A stretch of 64,000 bases of DNA. Origin: Polyporus tsugae. Lineage: Eukaryota > Basidiomycota > Agaricomycetes > Polyporales > Polyporaceae. This document shows, piece by piece, positions 46,420 through 55,685 of the stretch. The stretch lies in the NCBI GenBank assembly GCA_024305745.1, contig JAHRBS010000006.1, positions 994,501 to 1,058,500 on the forward strand. The letters run 5' to 3'. Position 1 is the stretch's first letter; each line of letters begins with the position of its first letter. The notes under the pieces were generated by a model, which was not told the DNA's origin, did no database searches, and worked only from the letters and a program-made list of their open reading frames with translations. The position numbers and the translations under genes were made by a program.

Positions 46420-49400
46420 AGACCGCTTGGTTTCCTTCGTGATGCGGTTCCAAATGTGAGTGCCGACAACGCGCTCGCGGCGGGACTGAATGTGGCTTTG
46501 AATGCCGTGTTTCCATTCCCTCGTGGGGCGGTTCCAAGTGCATGGTCTCCTGGGACCGTGGAACGTTTCGTGTGCTTTCAGCACAGTGACTTCATTGAGA
46601 TACAGGATAATTACCTGTCATTTGGGGTGCTTGTCCCAAACAATGTTGTAGAACATCCACTGCTTGACCTCGAGCAGTGGTACGCTCGCCAAGCGCGCAA
46701 CAATCTTGCACCACAGTTCCAACTTGACGACCTAACGGATGAAATAGCTCATCTATTCACAGATGTCAGTGCATTTGCTTTTAAGGAACCTGACATTGTC
46801 CCCGTACCTGTCAGTGCTCCCGAGTGCTGGCTCCCTAATCGAGTGCCTGGCTGCCAGGACGGAGACCTTTACACTGTACAGGCAGAAATGCTCTTGCGAA
46901 TGCAGGGCCTTTATTTTCTTGATGGAGCTCTAGATGCGGACATTTCCTTCTGGATTGAGGTATTGTTGGACGGCAATTATCACATCTGGGGCGCTGGTCT
47001 CAATGATCTGCCGCTTCTGCGGCGAGAGTGGCTTCGCGACCCTGGCTTTCTGGTCGCTGAATGGTTCAGAACCTGTGTATACAATGAGGTTGGTGCTTGC
47101 GCAGCCTCTGTATATCCTGAGCCTATGGGATACGCACTAGCCGACACAGCGGTTGTGTTGCTTGAGCTTCACTTCTCGTGGCTTGATCAGGCAGAGCGCT
47201 GCGCTCGCTTCCATGCTCTTCAGCTCCCCGATGATGTATACATTGGGGATGAGTACTTACTCTTTGGGGTTTGTTGCCCAGTTGAGTTGCTCGAGCGTCC
47301 ACAGTTTAACTTGCCGGACTGGTACACTCGTCACGCTGTTGCGGCTTTCACATCGTCGGGCTTCTCAACTGATCACCTGGAGGGTAAATTAGCCTGTCTA
47401 TTTGCAGCTGGACAGCTGGACAAACAGCTTACTGGGGCGCTTGAATTGAATGCTGTGGATGCATCTGCATCTATTCCTGCAGTCCAGCGGAATGCCGCTG
47501 CTCCGCGCGACTTCAAGCGTCTGATTCCGGCGCCGGCGGTCGTGGTAGTCGAGATTAATGGCCATCCGGCGCGGACATTGCTCGACTCTGGGTCGCTAGC
47601 GGACTTTATGTCCACTAAGCTGGCGCATCAGCTTGGTATTGCGACAGAGGAGCTTGCAAAGCCCCTACCTGTTCATCTCGTGGTCCAGGGCTCCTGGGCA
47701 AAGGTCAGCGTGAGCTGCACTGCACATGTGAAGTATCAGGATATATCCGAACACCGGTACTTCAATGTGATGAACTTACTAAATTATGACCTAATTTTGG
47801 GAACTCCTTTCCTGTTCCAACACAAGGTCTCCGTGGGGCTCAATCCGACTACTGTAGTTGTCGGGAGTGACAAGGCTTTGCCTATTGAGGGCAAGACCAT
47901 TCGAGTTCTTGAATCCCATGCAGCCGATGTTCTTGAAGATGAGCTAGAAAAAGCTCGTCAGCATCTGTGTGAATATGCCGTGGACATCTGTGCAGAAGCG
48001 AGTGACACCCCATTGCCGCCATTCCGCGACATCAACCATACTATCCTGCTCAAAGACCCGAGCAAGATATATACTTGGCGTGGGTCTCGGTGCCCGGACG
48101 CCCATCTTGCTAGTTGGATTGAAAAGCGGGATGCTTACCTGGAATCGGGCCATTGGCGTATGACCAATGCACGCAACACCTCCCCGATGCTGCTACTCAC
48201 AAAGCCGGGCACTGGCGTGAATGGGGTTCCACCCCGCCTGCGAGTAGTTTGTGATCTACGCGAACGGAATGCGAATACTCACAAACTCACCTCTCTGTTG
48301 CCCGACATGGAGGGCATCCTGCGACATTTGTCATGTAAGAAATACCGTTCCCTGATTGATGGGAAGGATGCTTATGAGCAAATTCGGATCAAGCCCAAAC
48401 ATGTGGAACGTACCGCCATGACTTCGCCTGATGGCAACATGGTTAGTATGGTTTTGCAGCAGGGAGACTGCAATACTGTCACGACTTACCAGTCACTGAT
48501 GGCCCATATCTTCGGCCCATATATTGGAGTCTTTATGAATGTTTATCTCGATGACATCTACATTCATTCAAATACATTAGCCGATCATGTTCGCGACTGC
48601 AAGACAGTCATTGATGTCCTGTGGCGCGAACAACTTTACCTTAGTTCGACGAAGCTCAAATTTCTTTGTCCAGAGCTAAAGGTTCTTGGCCGTATTGTCG
48701 ACGATGAGGGGATCCGAATGGATCCGAACAAAGTCGACTCTGTCTTGAACTGGAAAGCTCCCACCAACAAGGAGCTTCTGGGGGGTTTCTCGGCTCCGTT
48801 GGCTATCTAGCGGATGATATAGCCACAGTGCGGATTCTGATGGGGATTTTGTCCTCCCTCACAGACTCGGACATGAGTTTCGTCTGGGATTTCACCCATC
48901 AGTGCGCATTCAACGAGATTAAACGGTTGGTTCATGCTCATCGTGAACACCACCGCAAGCCACTCAATTACTCACTGGAGGCGGAGCCTATTTGGCTTGT
49001 GACAGATGGCTCGCACGGCGGGATTGCTGGTGTTGTCTCCCAGGGCCTTGACTATCGCTCCGGGCGGGTCGCAGCTTTCTTTTCTGCGAAGTTGTCATCA
49101 GCTCAGTCCAACTACCCGGTGCATGAAATTGAGATGCTCGCGGGGGTCGAGGCTATGCTCCGCCACCGCGATATACTGATTGGATGCCGTTTCACCTGGG
49201 TGACAGACCATAAAGGCCTGACTCATCTGTTGGGACAACGAAAGTTGTCAGGCCGTCAAGCGCGTTGGCTGGAGAAGTTGTCCGAGTTTGACTTCTCCGT
49301 TGAATACATTCCTGGTGTTGACAATGTCCTTGTGGATGCATTGTCACGTCTGTACTCGAATGATGCCCCGAGTACTGTGCACGCACCGTCTGAGTACACG

Positions 49401-51370
49401 CAACATGATGATTCCCCAGCTCGTGTACCTTCTGAGGTCCTAGCTGACTCCATCTCCATGCCCATTCTTGTTGGTCTCGAGGCTATGGTGGCTGTGCCGC
49501 AAACTCTACGTTGTTTGCCGCGTACACATCAGCCTGTCGTGGAAGGCGTGTCACGCCCTCAGACAGTGGTGCCGGTTCCTAAGCGCACAACTCACAACCG
49601 CTCCCGAACGCAGTCTCGCCCGTCTATGCGTGCTCCGCCCGCTCAGTCTCGTTCACGCACGGCTCCAGTTTCTTGCCATATGACCGTTGAGGACGTTGAT
49701 GACGAAGAGGCAGGGACATCCAGCTCCCGGCTGAATCTGGTCGCCCTGAGACTTCACGCGAGTTCGCGAAGCGTATCAAGAAGGTCGTCCTGCGGCTTCC
49801 AACCGAAGGACGGGAGGGCGTGGGTCCAGGCTCGAGTCAACAGGACCAGGACACAAGGACCGTGGAGTCAGATACTCCACCGCCGGCTGTCCCACTTGGG
49901 GATAGCTTCATTAGCATTCTAGCTGAAGCTTTGGAAGGTGTGAATTTGCTTACCATGCTCAAGGGTCGCTATGAGGATGACCCACTCTTTGGGAAGATTC
50001 TGAAAGATCTAAAAAACTACAAGAACTTCCATGAGCACGATGGGCTCCTGTACCTGAAGGACAAGGGCCAGGACATGCTCTGTGTTCCTGACATTGTTGT
50101 TGGTGAGCGCAGCATGCGGGAGATTACTATCTCGCAAGCTCACTCGCTGCTCACACATCTGGGTCCTTATAAGACCCTTGGAATGTTACGCGACCACGTC
50201 TGGTGGAAGACGATGGTGCGCGATATCCAAACCTATTGCGATACGTGTCAGACATGTAAACGCAGTAAGCCGAGCAATCAATGGCCTTGCAGCTTGCTGC
50301 ATCCTCTCCCGGTTCCAAGTCAGCCCTGGGAAGCAATTGGAATTGACTTCGTGGGACCTCTGTCGGAATCTAAAGACAGAGACGCGAACTATGACTCAAT
50401 TACGACAATTATTGATTTGCTTACGGGCATGGTTCATCTTGTCCCCAGTAGGACAAACTACTCGGCCAAAGATGTCGCCGAGCTTGTCTTTTCGGAAGTA
50501 TACAAGCATCACAGTCTGCCAAAGATCATAGTCAGTGACTGTGACACTCTCTTTATGAGCACCTTTTGGGAGCACTTACATGCTCACATTGGTATCGACC
50601 TCCGTCGGTCGAGCGCGTACCACCCTGAATTGGACGGCTCAACTAAGCGCGCCCACCGCACTGTCGGCCAAATGCTTCGTCAGTGCATCAGTAAGACTCA
50701 GAAGGACTGGGTCTCGAAGCTCCCTGCAATCGAGTTCGCGATCAACATCGCACGCTCGGACACCACAGGGTATGCTCTGTTCTTTCTCAACACTGGACGG
50801 ATGCCTCGTTCTCTTATCTGGGCTGACCCGTCAAAGGACGAGTATCCGGGTGTACGCGCGTATGCTCAACGAGTCAAGAATGCTGTAATGTCAGCACACG
50901 ACAGCATTATCGCGGCCGGCGTCAAACAGACACGCGATGCCAACAGACGGCGCCGCCCGGCTCCTTTCATTGAAGGAGATCTAGTTTATTTGTCCACCAA
51001 AAATATCTCCTTACAGAAGGGCCAGTCTCGCAAGCTGGCCCCAAAGTTCATTGGCCCGTATACAATCCTACGGGACTACGGCAACTATTCGTACAAGGTT
51101 GACTTACCTCCTGACCTTCGTCAGTGTGGGATCCATGACACTTTCCATGCTTCATTGTTGCGTGTTCATGAACCGAACAATGACCGCCTGTTCCCGGGAC
51201 GTCTTGTTAGTCAGATCGAAGGACTAGACGACTCGGGGAATGAGTGGGCTGTGGACAAGATCCTGACTCACCATGGTATGGGCCAAGACGCGCTATTTGA
51301 GGTGCAGTGGTGTTTGGGTGATCGAACTTGGCTCCTGTACAGCACTATCACGCACCTAGAAGCGATGTGA
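46420..51370 (+). pseudogene. Retrotransposon Pol (PR-RT-RNase H-IN-chromodomain), frameshifted
   Basis: Follows Gag in the same frame. Domains in order: an N-terminal region (46456-47500) with two similar WYARQA/WYTRHA segments, aspartic protease LLDSGSLADF (47578), RT with SLIDGKDAYEQI and the YLDD box (48544-48555), RNase H with LVTDGS (about 48996) and WVTDHKGLTHL, integrase with an H-H-C-C finger (about 50128-50265) and DDE core (Asp 50345, Asp 50537), and a chromodomain-like end (51235-51370). A base is missing in the G run near 48780, shifting RT from RNase H. Another is missing near 49730 before IN. At the exact D-35-E position the codon is AAG (Lys, 50645-50647) instead of Glu. Confidence 0.9.
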
Positions 51371-52306
51371 ACCTACTTCGAGCTAGTCGATGTAGATGGG
51401 ATTGACAGGCTTCAGGACAGAAGTGGAGTCCCACCGTCTGACAATCCTCAAGTTTTCCTGGGTGCGATCAGGTCTACTGACACTCCTGGAGGGGCCGAGT
51501 ATTTAGAAGCGGGAATCTGGGATGAGGACGTCAGCGACACTCGCTACCCCGTCTCGTCTCCCGTACTCGGCTCTTTGTTCTCTTTTAAAATGCCCCGCCT
51601 TATCCACACCTCCCCTGCCGTTATCACCATGCTGCCGGAGCCTGTCAACCACCCGTACCTCAGTCGTCTCAAGGGCGGCAACGACCTCATGCTCGCCGAC
51701 GATGCTGGTCTTAGTCTTCGCTACACCACTCCGCAGGTGCGCCTCTTCTGTAACTTTGACAGCACCCTGCGGGTGAAGAAGTTTGACCGCGCCATCATGA
51801 CGTACGCTGGGGGGTATGACGACTTCGCCAGTCTCTGGAACCAAGCCGAAAACATACCTTTCAAGTCTTGCACCCTTGACGGTGCCGATAACACCCTCAT
51901 CCACAGCGAGCATCCTGACGCCGACTACCTCGCTCCCCTCCCTCCTACCACTACCACCACTGCGGGTCCGCAGTACACCGAGGACCAGCAGGAGAGCATC
52001 GAGGCGATCAAGTGGCAGGCTATTCGGTCCCAGCATCTTCGGACCCAGCGGATCAAGCAGAGCAAGGCTTAGGCTAAGGCGAAGCGGCAGCGCGATGAGG
52101 AGGAAAAGAAGGGCCGCATCATTGGCGGCGCGTGGGTTGATGAAGGTACTGTCGGTGGCAGCCTCAAGAAGCAGCGCGTCGAGTCTTCCGCTGCTGTGGC
52201 TGGGCCGTCTGACAAGGGGAAGGGGAAGGATAAGTTGAACCCGGTTGACGAAGAGCAGCCGGTCGGGCGGAAGAAGGACGACGGCTCTCGCATGCGCGAT
52301 GATTAG
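51371..52306 (+). pseudogene. C-terminal extension after the chromodomain of Pol
   Basis: The pol frame stays open for 936 nt past the TGA at 51368-51370, with a single TAG at 52070-52072, to the stop at 52304-52306. It reads TYFELVDVDGIDRLQ directly after the stop, then from a possible start at 51590 MPRLIHTSPAVITM, FDSTLRVKKFDRAIMTYAGG, and a basic/acidic tail KAKRQRDEEEKKGR followed by GPSDKGKGKDK. Length and frame suggest an original Pol extension, or a separate 3' ORF, of about 240-310 residues. I recognise no domain. Confidence 0.6.
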
Positions 52307-52346
52307 AAGGAGTGTCACTTCGGTGGCGCGACACTTGGAGGGCGTG

Positions 52347-52634
52347 TGTAACGGGTATGCACCATGTGTCACCGTCACCCTCCTGTGACTTTTGTGACTC
52401 CCTTGATCGTTCATGGCTCCAAGGTTTCCTATAGGCTTGCTTTGATTTGTCCGTCCGTTTTCATGTCATCTCTAGCACGCCATCTACGCACGGACCACCT
52501 CTGGTAGTATAAAAGACCACAGTTGTATTCTGTAGCTGCAGCGTTCTTGCAACAGAGACACTTTATGGCTGTCTTTCTCTTGAGCGCTTTCCCATGTGAC
52601 TGCAACCTTCCCAATTGGGATTGCGACAGTTACA
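52347..52634 (+). repeat. 3' LTR
   Basis: 288 bp, same ends as the 5' LTR, 94% identical (18 transitions, no transversion, no indel). Confidence 0.95.
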
Positions 52635-52638
52635 CCAC

Positions 52639-52727
52639 GGTGGCTGTGGGGCGGAGTCTGAACCTGTTATGCAAGCGCTGGGTAGGCGCGCGATGAAATG
52701 AGCGAGCGACGAGAATTGAACACCCCT
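52639..52727 (-). repeat. Right terminal inverted repeat of the TIR element
   Basis: Inverted copy of 42582-42677. The retrotransposon inserted just inside its inner edge. Confidence 0.85.
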
Positions 52728-52730
52728 ACA

Positions 52731-53231
52731 TTCAGCGATGACGACCGTGCGCGGGGCGAAGATGGTGTAGAGGAGGTCGAAGGAAATCTCCCCATGGGCT
52801 TTGAGGTTCGCGATCTGTGCGAGCGTGGCACGGCAGTCCTTGCGCAAATAGTTGAGGAAGACAGTTACGGAGCTAAACACGTGGTCCTCCTCAGGCGTGC
52901 AGGCCTTGACGCAGAGCGCTTTCTCATACTCTTCGAACTGAGGGAAGAACATCATGAAGAGATAGATCTTAAGCTACAGGTGCAACAACGAAGGAAGCAA
53001 TAAGTTTACCCGCGGGCATTGAACGCGAATATGTTATGGGGGCGTAGTACGCGAAGCGGCTCGGCGGTCTATGTCAGACCTGGCATGTTGCCAATGACAT
53101 CCTTGCAGGCCGTAAGCAAGTAAGGACTCTTGATGATGACCTCGAGCAAGAGGGGTGCGAAAGCAAGTTTTCCGACACCGACCTCAAAAGTACTAGGGAC
53201 CCCGGAAACCGGGGGGAGGGAGGAGGGACCC
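52731..53231 (-). pseudogene. DUF7025 part of the broken AAA ATPase gene (right side of the insertion)
   Basis: Minus-strand continuation of the ATPase gene. Reading 5' to 3' from about 53231: LLLEVIIKSPYLLTACKDVI, GNMPGLT, an in-frame TAG where Trp would fit, TAEPLRV, a GTAAAC donor at 53009, then from 52937 FEEYEKALCVKACTPEEDHV, LNYLRKDCRATLAQI and HGEISFDLLYTIFAPRTVV. It breaks at 52731 in the codon string GAA TGT, exactly where the left fragment resumes with TGT CCC ATC. The family resemblance rests on the SPYLLTACKDVI and HGEIS-LLYTIF blocks. The extra TAG shows decay beyond the insertion. Confidence 0.75.
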
Positions 53232-53567
53232 CCCTTAGCCGATGATTAGTGCTGATGGAAGCGAGAGGCTGGATATTCACCGCCGTGAGCTTGCCGCGAG
53301 CTACTTACTGTTGGTGCGCGTGTTGCATTAAGTTGATAGACCTGCGATGCAAAGGAGTGTATATAGTTGCTATGTTAACATGTGTATGAATATGATACAA
53401 TTAGAATATTGTAGCTTTCTGATTAGTATTAAAGCAGAATATAAGCACACGATCCACTGGAGTCCGAGTCTGGCACCGACTCAGAGTGGGAAGAGCCACT
53501 GGCAAGTTGCCGCAATGGTCAGCCTAGGCCATTCTGGTTCCTCAAAACACTCACCAAATAGCTGGTT

Positions 53568-54377
53568 TCAAAGGCGGCGCATTCGCTTCAGCTTGGCAGT
53601 AAGGTCCGTAGATGATGCTGCACATTTAAGGCTGCCAGAAGGAAGTCGAGTTGCGCTGCCGGTCACCGGGTTGAATGCCTGAGCCGGTATGTTGATCGGA
53701 GCCATGGACGCGCTTGTTGAGGCACATGTATCGCCGGCGTACTTGAGTGGAGGAATCTTATCTTCAGGGACTCTGAGATATAATTCCTCCTCACGGGAGA
53801 TGTGCAATGCTGTGAGGAGACGGTCTGGCACAATGGTACCATCGCGGATCCCATCCGGAGAGTACCCGGGATGCTCCCTCTGAATGTGCTCTGGCATATT
53901 GTACTTCCAGATGGCGATACAAAATTTGCCTACCTTACAGGTGCATCCAGGGATTGTGCAGATAATTGGGGTGTTCGTAGATGGCATAGTCGACGTCAAT
54001 GTGAGGCTGGGCTTGTATTGAAAGTTGTGTGCGTGAGTGCACTCTCCTTCCGCTTGCGGAGCCTTCCCAGATGTTAGGTGGATTTGCTTGCAGGATTTGA
54101 TACCTGCGCGGCCACAAAACCCACAGGGCATGGACGAAGCAACCTGAATAAATAGAAATTAAGCTTGGGACGAGCGAAAATAATTGTAGGACTCTCAGTG
54201 AACATTTTCGTCTGGCACGTCCAGACAAGCCTGGATAGGCTGTCCAAGTGCTATGTCATCAAAAGGGCCATTGTATCGTGAGGGGACGGCATCCGTGAAT
54301 GCGAGAGGGACGTCGAAGCTTGGGCCGCGGTCCAGATGCTCAACCGAGAGAGCCCGGGTGCCGTAGCTAGGATCCAT
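53568..54377 (-). pseudogene. Cys/His-rich fragment resembling KDZ-type transposon-associated proteins
   Basis: Reading from 54377: MDPSYGTRALSVEHLDRG, FTDAVPSRYNGPFDD, then after a probable intron MPCGFCGRAGIKSCK (54131), a set of Cys and His residues, IAIWKYNMPEHIQREHPGYS and an end at KLKRMRRL (53568). The MPCGFCG ... WKYN ... H...EH pattern occurs in many Agaricomycete proteins linked to KDZ-like DNA transposons, here from memory of the pattern. No transposase core is present. It may be a remnant or a short intact gene. It lies between fragments that look like parts of an AAA ATPase gene. Confidence 0.45.
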
Positions 54378-54779
54378 CCACCTCTAAGGGTATAGACCTA
54401 GCCAGACGGGTGTTGCCAAAGATAGAATAAAAGATTGTAAAGCAGTATGTATTAAAAGAGGGTGGTAGTCCGCCTCCCTGTGCTCTAAGCGGGGAGAGTG
54501 AGGTATCGAGTGCGAAGCGAGATGCGTCTCAATGGGGTCGGGCGGTAAAACGACGCGTTAGTCACGTGCTCTACAGTCCTAGTCCCACGACCAGACAACA
54601 CCATTTTATAAACCTCCCGCTCGCATTCCAGGCTCAAAAACATTCCAGGCTTGTATATCGAGTCTACTACACACAGTATACCGAATATCTCACAAATATG
54701 TATAAGGTAACTTGAGTTTCGCAAGGCTCCTCTCAAAAGTCGCGATCAAGGACCTCGGACACCAGTTGGGGGGGGGGGG

Positions 54780-55109
54780 TCAAGGAGAGGTCGGTGTACC
54801 CGATTCAGATCTTGCCCCCCTCTTGACCTCGAGTGTGATCTTACTGCCCGGCTTACGTGAGTCAGCCGGGAGCTTCCGCACGGCTACAAAGCAGAAGTCC
54901 GCCCAAGGGTCGTTATCGCTGCTGGCATTGCCCCCGGGACGCACGGCGTCGTCAGCAACGACTCCGGACCCAGTGTTCCTGTACTTCCAGCGCCTTGACC
55001 AGGAGCTCCAGTAGTAATCGACGCGCTTAATCTCCAAGTTTGCAGGCGGGAGAGGGGTAGGCGGGATGGTCGCTGTCTCGGCGTCCTCCGAACTGCTCCC
55101 TGAATCCAC
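54780..55109 (-). pseudogene. N-terminal fragment similar to the DUF7025-type AAA ATPase family
   Basis: A 109-codon minus-strand ORF: MDSGSSSEDAETATIPPTPL, EIKRVDYYWSSWSRRWKY, then WADFCFVAVRKLPA and KITLEVKRGA. The last blocks look like the start of the DUF7025-type ATPases, just before the SPYL block that appears at 53231-53090. It may be the first exon of the same broken gene, separated by another insertion, or part of a second copy. A run of ten G lies at its 3' edge (54769-54778). Confidence 0.4.
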
Positions 55110-55685
55110 TGTCTTTCGGAATGCCCACTGACCACAGGAAGGCGGCGCGAACGGCGAGTGAAAAGCGCATGGCGAGAGGTGTACTCAAGGAAGTACTCGA
55201 TCTGGCGGTTACTGGGAGACATCATGCTCGAGTCAAAAGTTCAACAAGCTTGACGTTGGCGCCAAACATCATGGGACCTCCAGACTCGGGTTCTGCAAAA
55301 CTACGGTTCCTCAGTCTTCCTTTATGACCGGTCTACCTAGCTAGGGGGGACAACCGGAGTTTGGGGTGACATCGCACGCGGGTCAACAACAATCGATCCA
55401 TAGAATTGTTACAACAGTAACTTCAACTATTAGCTAAGCCTATTCATTGGGACTTGAAGCTTTCAAAATTTCACAAGCAATTTACGATTGCATTAATCGT
55501 CAACTATACCGTACGCTACGAGCAGCCCAGTTCTACCACAAGCATGTATGCTACATCCGAAAAGACCAAATCCAAACCGGGTCCTCCGTTCGTTACTACA
55601 TGTAGTACCAAATAAGCCGAATCCCAATCAAGTTCATGTAAGGGTGTTCGTATAAACCAGGGCCTCCCCCTTCCCCTCCCTCAAA
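55110..55685. other. Intergenic region
   Basis: AT-richer sequence upstream of the N-terminal ATPase-like fragment and downstream of the FAD oxidoreductase. Nothing else recognised. Confidence 0.4.

Larger units (their letters stand above)
43067..52634 (+). mobile_element. Ty3/Gypsy chromovirus-type LTR retrotransposon, degenerate
   Basis: A structurally complete 9,568-bp element: two 288-bp LTRs beginning TGTAAC and ending GTTACA, flanked by the 5-bp duplication CCACG (43062-43066 and 52635-52639). The domain order PR-RT-RNase H-IN-chromodomain defines it as a Metaviridae (Ty3/Gypsy) chromovirus. Coding sequence is decayed by stops, two single-base losses and an integrase active-site change, so it should not move on its own. 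No tRNA-complementary primer binding site is evident after the 5' LTR, where the sequence reads TCTTTTTGACAG. The pre-3'-LTR purine tract is short (GGAGGG). Confidence 0.95.
42582..52727. mobile_element. TIR DNA element (about 573 bp) carrying a nested LTR retrotransposon
   Basis: The two ends are inverted copies: AGGGGTGTTCAATTC... at 42582 and its complement ending at 52727. They match for about 90 bp, with a few substitutions and one 5-6 bp indel. The trinucleotide ACA flanks both ends (42579-42581 and 52728-52730) as a target duplication. Without the 9,568-bp LTR element and its 5-bp duplication, the element is about 573 bp and encodes no transposase. It is therefore a non-autonomous MITE-like element. 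The 3-bp duplication and GGGGTGTT-type end fit PIF/Harbinger best, but this is inference. Confidence 0.8.

Noticed and set aside
42582..52727. Two proteins both starting MSERRELNTP on opposite strands
   Set aside because: The shared start is inside the inverted repeats of the TIR element and is not a real N-terminus of two related genes.
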